Positions 1 to 8,741 of a stretch of DNA of 64,000 bases are shown piece by piece; within the stretch, counting starts at the first letter, position 1, and every line of letters begins with the position of its first letter. A program made the translations under genes and the position numbers. Source of the stretch: an uncultured Pelagibacteraceae bacterium (GTDB taxonomy: Bacteria > Pseudomonadota > Alphaproteobacteria > Pelagibacterales > Pelagibacteraceae); assembly GCA_902559395.1 (NCBI GenBank), contig CACEHR010000001.1, positions 248,001-312,000 of the forward strand, read 5' to 3'. The notes below the pieces were generated by a model. That model had not been told where the DNA came from. It saw only the letters and a program-made list of their open reading frames with translations, and searched no databases.

Positions 1-788
1 CTGCATTATTTTTAGCAGGAATTGTACCTGGTATTTTAGTTGGGGTCAGCTTGATGATTACAATAAAATTTATGGCTAAGAGATATAATTTTCCAGCAGT
101 AACCGAAAAAACAACTTGGAGCCAAAGAGGCAAAGCATCTCTTAAAGCTTTTTTTCCTTTGATGACACCTGTAATAATTTTAGGAGGTATCCTTGGAGGA
201 ATTTTTACACCAACAGAAGCATCAGCTGTAGCAGCTGCTTATGCAATGTTTATTGGTCTATTTGTTTTGAAATCATTAAAATGGAAAGATGTTCCTAAAG
301 TGATGACAAAAGCAGCGATGGTATCTTCAGTAGTTCTTCTTTTAGTTGGTGCTGCAATGGCTTTTAAAACAGTTGTAAGTTTATCACATGCTCCAGAGCA
401 TCTTGCTGCATTCGTCTTGGGATTAACTGACAATCCTTATGTTTTGTTATTTCTTATAAATATTTTATTATTTGTTGTTGGAATGTTTTTAGATGCAGGT
501 CCAGCGATAATAATCTTAGGACCAATTCTTGGACCAGTATTTGTTGAATTAGGAGTTCATCCTGTGCATTTTGCAATTATTATGTCCGTTAATTTAACAG
601 TTGGTTTAGCAACTCCGCCAATGGGACTTGTATTATTTGTTGCATCCTCTGTATCTGGGGAAAGAGTTGAAACAATAGCAAAAGCTATATTGCCATTCTT
701 AGCAGTAGAAGCTATAGTTATTTTTTTAATAACCTATTTTCCGTCAATATCGATGACTATTCCTTTGCTTACTGGTTTCGCAAAATAA
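1..788 (+). CDS. dctM: TRAP transporter large permease, DctM family (3' part)
   Basis: This is the C-terminal part of the 12-helix membrane subunit of a TRAP transporter, which uses a sodium or proton gradient to import organic acids delivered by a periplasmic binding protein. The frame is open from base 3, and residues upstream of the first ATG (base 51) continue the hydrophobic family sequence, so the gene begins before the window. Visible family marks are GGIFTPTEASAVAAAYA and the late NLTVGLATPPMG segment, with several long hydrophobic helices between. The binding-protein gene follows about 90 bases downstream on the same strand. The substrate is unknown. The family call is firm. Confidence 0.93.
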   Translation, partial: ALFLAGIVPGILVGVSLMITIKFMAKRYNFPAVTEKTTWSQRGKASLKAFFPLMTPVIILGGILGGIFTPTEASAVAAAYAMFIGLFVLKSLKWKDVPKVMTKAAMVSSVVLLLVGAAMAFKTVVSLSHAPEHLAAFVLGLTDNPYVLLFLINILLFVVGMFLDAGPAIIILGPILGPVFVELGVHPVHFAIIMSVNLTVGLATPPMGLVLFVASSVSGERVETIAKAILPFLAVEAIVIFLITYFPSISMTIPLLTGFAK

Positions 789-877
789 ATATAATTTTTT
801 TTTACTACTCGATAGACTCTCTAAATCAACTTAAGTATAGTTTATATACATAAATATTTAAAGAGAGGGAAATAATT

Positions 878-1930
878 ATGAGTAAAATAATAAAATCATT
901 TTTTTCATTATTATTCTTAATTAGTTTTACTGCATCTGTTTCAGCTGCAGATTATAACTTGAGAATGACAATGAACTCTAATGATCAAGATGAAGATTAT
1001 GATGGTGCTGTTGTATTTAAAAACTACGTAGAAGCAGCTTCAAATGGAAAAATAGCTGTAGAACTATTTGTAGGTACGCAGCTTTGTTCAAAAGGTGCTG
1101 AGTGTTTACAAGGTGTATCTGATGGAAGTATAGATATTTACATTTCTACTTCTGGAGGTGCTGCAGGCGTATTCCCATATGTTCAAGTTTTAGATTTACC
1201 TTATCTAATGGCTGATGACAGAATTGCTGAAGATGTAATGCAAGGTGATTTTGTAAGAACAATGAGAAAAATGGCTCTAAAAGATTCTAATGACTCAATT
1301 AGATTGATGACAATTGGAAATACTGGAGGATGGAGAAATTTTGCTAATACAAAAAGAAGAGTTGCAAATCCATCTGACATGAAAGGTTTAAAAATCAGAA
1401 CAGTTGTAGCTGATTTACCTCAGGAGCTTGTAAGAGCATTAGGTGCATCTCCAACTCCTATTCCATGGCCGGAATTGTTTACATCATTTCAAACTGGTGT
1501 AGTTGAAGGATCTAAAAATGGAATAACTGACATTATGAACATGAAGTTTCCTGATGCAGGTCTAAAATACGTTACTTTAGACGGTCATGCATACATGGGT
1601 GCATTATGGTGGATGAATAATGCAAAATATCAATCAATGTCAACAGATCTTAAAAAAGTTGTGACTGATGGTTTCTATGCTTTGCAACAAGCAACTTTTG
1701 CTTCTCCTAAGAGAAAATCAATCAAAGCTTACGAGGACTTTGTAGCAGGTGGTGGAGATTTATATGTTCCTACTCCTGATCAAAAAGCTAGTTTTAAAAA
1801 AGAAGCTAGCCCGGTGTATGATTGGTTTAAAGCTAATGTTAAAGGTGGAAAAGAAATTTTCAACGCTTTAACTAAAGCAGTAGCTAAAGCAGAGAAAAAG
1901 GCATCGAGCGCATACAAAAAAGATTTGTAA
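878..1930 (+). CDS. dctP: TRAP transporter substrate-binding protein, DctP family
   Basis: A periplasmic binding protein of 350 residues for the TRAP transporter just upstream. The N-terminus is a Sec signal peptide ending near AVSAADYN-like residues (about 1-23). The family core follows, including the motif around residues 167-175 (KGLKIRTVV) and the arginine region that binds the carboxylate of ligands in this family. The start ATG has a strong ribosome-binding site (GAGAGGG, 10 bases upstream), much better than those of most genes here, which fits the high expression expected of a binding protein. The order permease then binding protein is less common than DctP first. The ligand cannot be told from the sequence; a C4-dicarboxylate or other organic acid is typical. 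Confidence 0.93.
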   Translation: MSKIIKSFFSLLFLISFTASVSAADYNLRMTMNSNDQDEDYDGAVVFKNYVEAASNGKIAVELFVGTQLCSKGAECLQGVSDGSIDIYISTSGGAAGVFPYVQVLDLPYLMADDRIAEDVMQGDFVRTMRKMALKDSNDSIRLMTIGNTGGWRNFANTKRRVANPSDMKGLKIRTVVADLPQELVRALGASPTPIPWPELFTSFQTGVVEGSKNGITDIMNMKFPDAGLKYVTLDGHAYMGALWWMNNAKYQSMSTDLKKVVTDGFYALQQATFASPKRKSIKAYEDFVAGGGDLYVPTPDQKASFKKEASPVYDWFKANVKGGKEIFNALTKAVAKAEKKASSAYKKDL

Positions 1931-1942
1931 TTTCAAATTAAT

Positions 1943-1974
1943 ATAATGGGGCGGATTTTAGTTCGCCTCATTAT
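1943..1974. terminator. Hairpin between convergent dctP and Sel1 gene
   Basis: An inverted repeat with an 11-base stem (ATAATGGGGCG paired with CGCCTCATTAT, one G-T wobble) and a 10-base loop lies between two convergent genes. The stop codon of the minus-strand gene is inside the 3' arm. There is no clear T-run on either strand, so termination is plausible but not certain. Confidence 0.5.
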
Positions 1975-2441
1975 CTAAAAGGATATATCCAAGATTTATA
2001 ATCTTTTATGAGAATATGAGCTTTTTCAATTTGTTCAGGAGTCATTTTTTTAATAACTTCTTCCTGAGAAATTGCAGCATCAGGATCTCCACCAATAGCA
2101 GACAAACCGTACCACATATAAGCTCTAACAAGATCGGGAGCAGGAAGTCCTCTACCAATTTCGTAATACCACCCAACACCAGATTGGGCACCAGGATGAC
2201 CTTTCATAGAAGATCTGAGATACCATTCAAAAGCTCTAACATCATCTCTTTCAACACCAAGACCCATAGCGTACATAATTCCAATAAGCTCTTCAGCATC
2301 AGCATTACCAGATCTAGCTGCTGGCATAAGTTCTTCCATAGCTTCTTTAAATTTTCCTTGTTCCATCAAATCTCGAGCATTTTCTATTTCTGCAAAAACT
2401 ATGGATGGAAGAAACAAAAGTATAAAAAGATATTTAATCAT
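1971..2441 (-). CDS. Sel1-repeat (TPR-like) secreted protein
   Basis: A 156-residue protein with a signal peptide (residues 1-17, ending near VFAEIENA) and consecutive Sel1-like repeats. The diagnostic pattern of small residues and aromatics is visible in GNADAEELIGIMYAMGLGV, then GAQSGVGWYYEIGRGL and RAYMWYGLSAIGGDPDA. Sel1 repeats form an alpha-solenoid used for protein binding, so this is probably a periplasmic adaptor. The target is unknown. It is convergent with dctP and divergent from the di-haem peroxidase gene, whose 5' end it may overlap. Confidence 0.85.
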   Translation of the reverse strand: MIKYLFILLFLPSIVFAEIENARDLMEQGKFKEAMEELMPAARSGNADAEELIGIMYAMGLGVERDDVRAFEWYLRSSMKGHPGAQSGVGWYYEIGRGLPAPDLVRAYMWYGLSAIGGDPDAAISQEEVIKKMTPEQIEKAHILIKDYKSWIYPFR

Positions 2442-3779
2442 TTAAAAATAATAATATTTATAATTCCATTTTTAATTTCAGTAAATAAAACTTACGCAAC
2501 TGATTTACCAAAACCATTAAAGAGCGAAGATTTCCATCAAGTTGATGTAGAAAAAGTTAAAATTGGAAGACTTTTATTTCATGATAAAATTTTATCTGCA
2601 AATCGAAACATTGCTTGCGCAACCTGCCATAGTCATGATCTAGGAGGTTCAGATGGACTTTCTTTAGGCATTGGTGAAGGAGGTCAAGGTATAGGATTAG
2701 AGAGAACCGCAGGTGAAGGCGATGATAAAATAAAAAAACGAATTCCAAGAAATGCTTTAGCTTTATGGAATTTAGGATTTAAAGACATAACTACCTTGTT
2801 GCATGACGGAAGAGTAACCAAATCAAATATATTTGGTAACGGTTTTAATACGCCTGCTCAAGAAGCTCTTCCTAAAGGACTTGATAATATAGTTGCAGTT
2901 CAAGCTTTGTTTCCGATGACTAGACAGTTTGAGATGGCAGGAAATCCAGGTGAAAATGAAATTATAGGCTTAGTCTCAAAAGTTGGAAAAGATAGTATGA
3001 GAATTGATAGAGTATGGCCTGTAATTACTCACAGGATTAGAGGAATTCCGGAGTATGTTGAGTTATTTAAAAATGCTTTTGATGATGTTAACAGTTCTTT
3101 AGATATCAACATTACACATATTGTTAATTCAATTGCTGCATTTGAAATTCATGAATGGACATCTTTCGACTCTCCCTTTGATGAATATTTAAATGGAGAT
3201 AAACAAGCTTTAACTTTAAAGCAAATAAATGGTATGAACTTATTTTATGGAAAAGCAAACTGTAGTTCTTGTCATTCAGGATCTTTGTTGTCAGATCAAA
3301 AATTTCATTCAATAGGAATTCCGCAATTTGGGCCTGGAAGGACAAGACCTTTTGATCCTTATGCACGTGATGTTGGAAGAATGGTTGAAACAGACAATAT
3401 AAACGATATGTATAAATTCAAAACCCCAGCATTAAGAAACGTTTCTTTAACAGCTCCCTACGGTCATAATGGTGCTTATCCAACTTTAAAATCAATAATT
3501 AAACATCATTTAAATCCAATAAAAATGAATAAAAATTGGAAACCCGAATATGCAAATTTACCTAAAGCACCTTGGTTAGAAGAAATTGATTTTGTAACTT
3601 TTTCAGACAAAAGAGAACAAGACAGAATTCTATCAAGCATTGACATACAGCCTATAGAATTGAATGATAAAGAAATTGATGAACTTGTTTCTTTTCTCAA
3701 ATCTTTAACTGGCAGAAGTGGAAATCAGAGACCGCTAGGTAAACCAGATAAAGTGCCAAGCGGGCTAAGTATTGATTAA
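2358..3779 (+). CDS. Di-haem cytochrome c peroxidase / MauG-type protein
   Basis: A periplasmic di-haem enzyme that probably reduces hydrogen peroxide with electrons from a c-type cytochrome, or oxidises another substrate as MauG does. Two CxxCH haem sites are visible: CATCH shortly after the N-terminus and CSSCH in the second domain. The GGSDG and GHNGAYPTL segments are typical of the family. A hydrophobic signal segment (IIIFIIPFLISV, bases about 2448-2483) precedes the mature protein. No ATG, GTG or TTG lies in frame at a normal distance. The start given is the only nearby canonical codon, TTG at 2358, which overlaps the divergent Sel1 gene. An ATA or ATT start near 2430-2463 or a sequence error are alternatives. 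The upstream ATGs in frame are antisense to the Sel1 gene and are unlikely starts. Confidence 0.82.
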   Translation: MFHQISSIFYFCKNYGWKKQKYKKIFNHLKIIIFIIPFLISVNKTYATDLPKPLKSEDFHQVDVEKVKIGRLLFHDKILSANRNIACATCHSHDLGGSDGLSLGIGEGGQGIGLERTAGEGDDKIKKRIPRNALALWNLGFKDITTLLHDGRVTKSNIFGNGFNTPAQEALPKGLDNIVAVQALFPMTRQFEMAGNPGENEIIGLVSKVGKDSMRIDRVWPVITHRIRGIPEYVELFKNAFDDVNSSLDINITHIVNSIAAFEIHEWTSFDSPFDEYLNGDKQALTLKQINGMNLFYGKANCSSCHSGSLLSDQKFHSIGIPQFGPGRTRPFDPYARDVGRMVETDNINDMYKFKTPALRNVSLTAPYGHNGAYPTLKSIIKHHLNPIKMNKNWKPEYANLPKAPWLEEIDFVTFSDKREQDRILSSIDIQPIELNDKEIDELVSFLKSLTGRSGNQRPLGKPDKVPSGLSID

Positions 3780-3809
3780 GTTTTTAAATTAAACTGATAC
3801 AAACAGAAT

Positions 3810-4892
3810 ATGAAAAAAATAAAATATGGAATTATTGGAGCAGGGACAATGGCTCGAGAACATATTTTAAATATATCATTAATTGATAATGCTGAAGTAG
3901 TTGCACTTGCTGATCCTCATGAAGATTCATTAAATCAGTGTAAAGAAATTCTAAAAACAAAAATTTTTTGTTTTAAAAATCATTTAGAAATGATTGAAAA
4001 AAATATTGTTGATGTATACTTAATTTCATCCCCCAACTTTACTCATTTAGAAATCTTGAAAGATGTAATCAAAACTAAAAAACACATATTAGTAGAAAAA
4101 CCATTATGTACTAATACAAAAGATTGTTTAAAAATAAAAAAACTTACAAAAGATTATCCTTCAGTATTTTGGACTGCGATGGAGTATAGATATATGCCGC
4201 CAGTTTCAAAGTTTATTAATGAAATTCATAATAACAAAATTGGTGATTTAAAGACTTTAACTATAAGAGAACATAGATTTCCTTTTTTAAAAAAAGTAAA
4301 TGATTGGAATCGTTTTGAAGAAAATACTGGTGGTACACTTGTTGAAAAATGCTGCCATTTCTTTGATTTAATGAGATTGATCATCCAAAGTAAGCCACTT
4401 AGTGTTTACGCAAGTGGTGGTCAAGACGTTAACCATTTAGATGAAGTGTATAATGGAAAAAAGCCAGACATCATTGATAATGCCTATGTGATTGTAAATT
4501 TTGAAAATGGAGCAAGAAGTTTGCTTGAGCTTTGTATGTTTGCAGAAAATTCTGACATGCAAGAAGAGCTTGTAGCCACTGGAAATAAAGGAAAAATTGA
4601 AACTTCAGTGCCCTCCGATGACTCAGGTAAAACCTCATCAAATATAAGAATTGGGATGAGAGATGGCAAAACACATGTTGAAAATATTGAAGTAGATAAA
4701 AAAATTCTTGAGGCCGGCCACCATCATGGATCTACTTACTACGAACACTTAGCTTTTTTGAAAGCTATTGAAAATAATTCAGATCCAGAGGTTTCATTAG
4801 AAGATGGTTTAATTGCTGTTGCTGTGGGAGAGGCTGCAGAGCAGTCAATAAAACAAGGTCGATTAATAAATCTAGAAGAAATAATTAATTAA
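3810..4892 (+). CDS. Gfo/Idh/MocA family oxidoreductase
   Basis: A 360-residue NAD(P)-dependent dehydrogenase. The N-terminal Rossmann fold has the nucleotide site GIIGAGTMAREHI (residues 7-19). The family lysine motif EKPLC follows at about residue 96 and the conserved GGTLVEKCCHFFDL segment at about 172, whose histidine is usually catalytic. Such enzymes oxidise sugars, inositols and related polyols, or aldehydes. It is convergent, with an 8-base overlap, with the hydroxyacid dehydrogenase downstream. It is the first of three members of this family in the window. The substrate is unknown. Confidence 0.88.
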   Translation: MKKIKYGIIGAGTMAREHILNISLIDNAEVVALADPHEDSLNQCKEILKTKIFCFKNHLEMIEKNIVDVYLISSPNFTHLEILKDVIKTKKHILVEKPLCTNTKDCLKIKKLTKDYPSVFWTAMEYRYMPPVSKFINEIHNNKIGDLKTLTIREHRFPFLKKVNDWNRFEENTGGTLVEKCCHFFDLMRLIIQSKPLSVYASGGQDVNHLDEVYNGKKPDIIDNAYVIVNFENGARSLLELCMFAENSDMQEELVATGNKGKIETSVPSDDSGKTSSNIRIGMRDGKTHVENIEVDKKILEAGHHHGSTYYEHLAFLKAIENNSDPEVSLEDGLIAVAVGEAAEQSIKQGRLINLEEIIN

Positions 4893-5808
4893 AAAAATCA
4901 GTAATTTTTTTAACTATAAAGTCACTTACTCTAATGTTTGACTCAGTTGTTACACCAGAAATATGAGGTGTTAATATACAATTCATACCTGGTTTTATTT
5001 TGTTATAAAATTCACTCTTTATTGGTTCTTTTTCAAACACGTCTAGAGCAAAGCCAGAAATATTATTTTTATTGTAAGCTTCAATTAAATCACTTTCATT
5101 TATGACACTTCCTCTAGAAGTATTTATTATAATCGGTTTATTTTTCATTTGAGAAAATGACGATTTATTTATCATATTTTTGGTTTCATCTGTTAAAGGT
5201 AGGTGTATTGAAATGATATCTGATTTTTCATATATCTCATTTAAACTTGATAATTTAGCATCAATTTCTTTATCATTTAATTCCTTAATATAAGGATCGT
5301 AGGCTAAAATCTTTAAACCATTTTTTGAAGAATATTCAGCAACTTTTTTTCCAATTGTGCCAAATCCAATTATTCCTAAATTCTTTTGTTTTATTTCTGT
5401 TGACTTAATTGTTGTTCTTGGCCATTCACCCTTGATAGTTCCATTATGAAACATTGGGATTTTTTTTATAAGAGACATTGATGAAGAAACAACATATTCT
5501 GCAACAGAGTCTGCATTCATTCCTGTAGCTGGCTGAACATGAATATTTTTATTTTTGCAATATTCTGTATCAATATTGTCCAAACCAACACCCAACCTTC
5601 CAATAAATTTTAATTTAAATGCATTTTTTAAAATATCTGAATTTACTTGAGTTTTATTTCTTACAATTAGACCATCATAGTCTCTAATTATTTTTATTAT
5701 TTCTTTTCCATCTTCACATAATTTTTCATCGTAGTTAACATCAAATTTTTTATTTAAATTTTCTAAACTATTTTGGTTGATGAATTCAGTAATTAAAATT
5801 TTAGTCAT
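4885..5808 (-). CDS. D-isomer-specific 2-hydroxyacid dehydrogenase (SerA-like)
   Basis: A 307-residue NAD-dependent dehydrogenase of the phosphoglycerate/glycerate dehydrogenase family. The split catalytic domain includes GRLGVGLDNID. The NAD site is LGIIGFGTIGKKVAEYSS. The catalytic triad is visible as Arg in NTSRGSVINE, Glu in FEKEP, and His in LTPHISG. It lacks the C-terminal ACT domain of full-length SerA, so it is more likely catabolic (hydroxypyruvate, glyoxylate or a sugar acid) than the serine pathway enzyme. It is followed by two oxygenase genes on the same strand, read in the order PanE-like, oxygenase, oxygenase, dehydrogenase. Confidence 0.87.
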   Translation of the reverse strand: MTKILITEFINQNSLENLNKKFDVNYDEKLCEDGKEIIKIIRDYDGLIVRNKTQVNSDILKNAFKLKFIGRLGVGLDNIDTEYCKNKNIHVQPATGMNADSVAEYVVSSSMSLIKKIPMFHNGTIKGEWPRTTIKSTEIKQKNLGIIGFGTIGKKVAEYSSKNGLKILAYDPYIKELNDKEIDAKLSSLNEIYEKSDIISIHLPLTDETKNMINKSSFSQMKNKPIIINTSRGSVINESDLIEAYNKNNISGFALDVFEKEPIKSEFYNKIKPGMNCILTPHISGVTTESNIRVSDFIVKKITDFFN

Positions 5809-5824
5809 TAATTATTTATAAATA

Positions 5825-6811
5825 TTAAACTAAATTAGATAAGTCTCTTTTATTATTTTTATACGTTGGAAGTGGATATTTAAAGGCATATTTTCTTGGT
5901 ATACATTTTTCTTTTGCCTTTTCCCATAGAGATAACCATTGTTTAAAGTTTTGAACTTTGAGATTTTTTTTATTTTTACTTCTTACATAAAAATTTGGAA
6001 GTGGTTCTCTACCTGATGGTTGTCCAGCAACATTATATCTAAGATCAGCACTTATCCTAAAATCATTTGATCTGTTTGGTAAAGAGCAATGTATAGAATG
6101 TTTATGCAATAATATTACATCTCCAACATTTGCTTCTAAATAAATATGCTCCATGTCATCAAGTAATTTACTATTTTTTAACTCTACTTGCCCTCTGTAT
6201 CCTGATACATGATTTAATAATCCCATTTTATTTATCTTTTTTACTGTAATCATGCATCCATTTTTCTTAGTTGTTTTAGTAAAAGGGATCCATACAGTAA
6301 CCATGTCAGTTAATTTTTGTCCTCTTGAATTTAAAACAGCAGCATCTTGATGCCATGGTGTTCTGCCGCTTAAACCATCATGAATTGATCCCTCAGGTAA
6401 TTTTTTTTCAGGTTGTTTAATTCTAGTATTTTGAACAGGGTTAGACATTATTTCTTTACCTAAAATTTTTTCTACAACATCCAAAATTTTTTTATTAGTA
6501 ATTAAATTCCATAATGATTGAGTAGCAAAATAATCACTATCTTTTTTTACGTGGTCTCTTGGCAATCGGGTATTAAAATACTGATCCAAATCATAAATAT
6601 TAAGCTTTGATATATAAGAATATTTTTTTTTAAAATCGAAATTAAGAACTTTTTTTACATCTCTTTTTTTTGCATATTTTTGGATGAGACAATCCATAAC
6701 AAAGTCCATATCATTTAGAATTGGTTTTAAGTCTCTTCTAAAGTTAAGTACATTTTTAACAATCAAGTACCCATTCTCATATAATTTTTTTTGAAGACTA
6801 TTTGTCATCAT
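5825..6811 (-). CDS. Phytanoyl-CoA dioxygenase (PhyH) family oxygenase
   Basis: A 328-residue Fe(II)/2-oxoglutarate-dependent oxygenase. The iron-binding HxD is in TPWHQDAA (His154, Asp156). The distal histidine is in KHSIHCSLPNRS (about His241), followed by the arginine of FRISADLR (about 252) that would hold 2-oxoglutarate. The segment DMVTVWIPFTKTTKKNGCM is the usual PhyH core. Bacterial members hydroxylate small metabolites such as ectoine, quaternary amines or phosphonates; the substrate here is not evident. It could start at either of two adjacent ATGs. The neighbouring gene is a second, unrelated-looking 2-oxoglutarate oxygenase. Confidence 0.86.
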   Translation of the reverse strand: MMTNSLQKKLYENGYLIVKNVLNFRRDLKPILNDMDFVMDCLIQKYAKKRDVKKVLNFDFKKKYSYISKLNIYDLDQYFNTRLPRDHVKKDSDYFATQSLWNLITNKKILDVVEKILGKEIMSNPVQNTRIKQPEKKLPEGSIHDGLSGRTPWHQDAAVLNSRGQKLTDMVTVWIPFTKTTKKNGCMITVKKINKMGLLNHVSGYRGQVELKNSKLLDDMEHIYLEANVGDVILLHKHSIHCSLPNRSNDFRISADLRYNVAGQPSGREPLPNFYVRSKNKKNLKVQNFKQWLSLWEKAKEKCIPRKYAFKYPLPTYKNNKRDLSNLV

Positions 6812-6839
6812 TAAAATTTATTTTATCATTAACAATATT

Positions 6840-7709
6840 TCAATCTTTTGGTGCTGTGGTTAAATAGTTCGCATCATGAAAAGAGGTTAACATTCTTTTT
6901 TTGGTGCTAATTATGTGCGGATAATATGAAATCCCTTTGTAATTCCATATAACCGGTTTATTTAAGGCATAACTTCCATAAATGAAAAAACGTTTTGGAC
7001 AATTTCTTTCTATAAACCGCTTCACGCCATGATAGGAATTTGGAGTAGACTGAAAAAAAACAACAGTTCCTTTTTTTGGCGTAAAAGACTTCACTATTTC
7101 AAGTTCGGTTATTTTTGGAAATCTTCTAAAGCTTTTTCTTAAATTTTTTTTTGCTTTTTTTCTATAAATTGTGAGAGACCCACCATTCTTTTTTGGAATG
7201 TCTGTTAAATAAATTAAGAAATTATATAATCTAGTTATATCATCCCGATGAGGTCTCAATCTATACCCTCCCTTTGATACCGAAAAGTCTATATCTAAAT
7301 TTACTTTAGGATTTGTATAGTTGTTACCCAACATTTTTTTTAATTCACTAGAATTTAATTTTTTTTTTATAGTGAACTTTTTAGGATTAAATGATTTTGG
7401 TTTATGTAAATTTACCCATGATCCATTCTTAAAATTTTTTGTAAAAAGATTTTCAATTTTTTTATAAAAAGACTTACTATTAAAAAGCTTAAAAAGTTTT
7501 GCAGAGTTAACTGAATTTTTAATATATAAATTAAAATTTTTTGAACCTTTATTAATCCTGCTTCTACCTCCCATAATCATATCATCAAATGATTTTGAGT
7601 TGCTTATTTCTTTAATTAATAAATTACAGATTTTTTTTGAAACAACGTTGTCTCCAACTAAAACAGGAAAGTTACTTTTGATTTTTTTTAATTTATTTGT
7701 ACTGAGCAT
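6840..7709 (-). CDS. 2-oxoglutarate/Fe(II) oxygenase, prolyl-4-hydroxylase-like fold
   Basis: A 289-residue, lysine-rich protein whose second half carries a 2-oxoglutarate oxygenase core. The HxD is in YRLRPHRDDITR (His154, Asp156). FLIYLTDIPKKNGGSLTIY is the usual strand after it. A second histidine is in SYHGVKRF (about His227), with the distal arginine in KRFFIYGSY (about Arg240). The order and spacing suit the 2OG-FeII_Oxy superfamily. The first 130 residues match nothing I recognise. The gene abuts the PanE-like gene upstream and precedes the PhyH gene by about 30 bases, so the three are probably co-transcribed. The substrate is unknown. Confidence 0.75.
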   Translation of the reverse strand: MLSTNKLKKIKSNFPVLVGDNVVSKKICNLLIKEISNSKSFDDMIMGGRSRINKGSKNFNLYIKNSVNSAKLFKLFNSKSFYKKIENLFTKNFKNGSWVNLHKPKSFNPKKFTIKKKLNSSELKKMLGNNYTNPKVNLDIDFSVSKGGYRLRPHRDDITRLYNFLIYLTDIPKKNGGSLTIYRKKAKKNLRKSFRRFPKITELEIVKSFTPKKGTVVFFQSTPNSYHGVKRFIERNCPKRFFIYGSYALNKPVIWNYKGISYYPHIISTKKRMLTSFHDANYLTTAPKD

Positions 7710-8654
7710 TTAGCTGTACATACCTTCTTTCACTTTAATCATTTTATACATAAGATCATTTAAAGGTGTTTTTACACCATGTTTTTTACCTATTTTTGAA
7801 ACTGCACCACTAATAAAATCTATTTCGGTTTTTCTCTTGTATTGAACGTCAAAAGCCATAGATGACTTGTTAGTTTGCATTGAATCTACAATTTTATTGA
7901 ACATAAATAAGCATTCATCTTCGGACACATTTACACCATCAGCAAGTGCAACTTCCCTAGTTTCTAAAATTATTTCTTTACCCAATCCTCGAGATACTTC
8001 GTTTGCTTTATTATTTATATATAAATCAGTATGATGAAGATCAAAAATTGCAGATAATGGTCCAATTGCTGTTAAAGCAAAAAGCTTCATCCATTTTCTT
8101 TTCTTTACATCTTCTGCAGCAATCATTTCAAGATTATGTGCTGTAAAAGTATCTGCTATTTCTTTAATTCTATCAGTAATTCCTCCCTCGTACTCACCAA
8201 TCCAAGATGGTAACGAACCATGATTCATTATATGACCTGGTCCTAAAATGTTTGAAGCTTGAGTAGTTGTCCCACCAATTACTTTTTCATTACCCACAAT
8301 ACTTTGAATAATTGCTTCATGACCAATTCCATTTTGAAATGACATGAAGACTGTTTTTTCACCAATAATATCTTTAATACTGTTTAATGCTGGTTCTAAT
8401 GCAGTTGCTTTACACATAACAATCACTGCATCCATTTTATCTAACGACGATGGATCTGAAGTAGCTTTTACTTTGATTATACGATCTCCTCCATGGCCAT
8501 CCATTTTCAAACCATCTTTGTTAATTGCATCTACGTGTTCTTTCCAAACGTCAATTAAAGTTACATTTAAACCTTTTTCAGCTAGCAATCCTCCAAACAG
8601 GCATCCCATAGCACCTGCACCTAATACGGCTACATTTAAATCTTTATTTATCAT
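7710..8654 (-). CDS. Ketopantoate reductase (PanE/ApbA) family dehydrogenase
   Basis: A 314-residue NADPH-dependent dehydrogenase. The nucleotide site is VLGAGAMGCLFGG (residues 10-22), and the C-terminal helical domain contains the conserved TEIDFISG motif. The catalytic lysine region reads KWMKLFALTAIGPLSA. The lysine is present, but the asparagines that E. coli PanE has in the matching stretch (KLAVNCVINPLTA) are replaced. A different 2-oxoacid substrate is therefore likely. It is the first gene of a minus-strand run with two oxygenases and a hydroxyacid dehydrogenase, which argues for a catabolic role rather than pantothenate synthesis. Confidence 0.82.
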   Translation of the reverse strand: MINKDLNVAVLGAGAMGCLFGGLLAEKGLNVTLIDVWKEHVDAINKDGLKMDGHGGDRIIKVKATSDPSSLDKMDAVIVMCKATALEPALNSIKDIIGEKTVFMSFQNGIGHEAIIQSIVGNEKVIGGTTTQASNILGPGHIMNHGSLPSWIGEYEGGITDRIKEIADTFTAHNLEMIAAEDVKKRKWMKLFALTAIGPLSAIFDLHHTDLYINNKANEVSRGLGKEIILETREVALADGVNVSEDECLFMFNKIVDSMQTNKSSMAFDVQYKRKTEIDFISGAVSKIGKKHGVKTPLNDLMYKMIKVKEGMYS

Positions 8655-8741
8655 CGTTACCTTTTTTAAATTATTTATGTATAGAAATTATATATATTAT
8701 CTATAGACAATATGCAAAATAAATTATAGCTTATTAACACC

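Noticed and set aside
2016..2357. N-terminal extension of the di-haem peroxidase reading frame
   Set aside because: It is the antisense of the Sel1-repeat gene, gives no recognisable protein, and lacks a signal peptide.
8344..8706. A 120-codon plus-strand frame opposite the PanE-like gene
   Set aside because: Antisense to the conserved Rossmann domain; no motif of its own.
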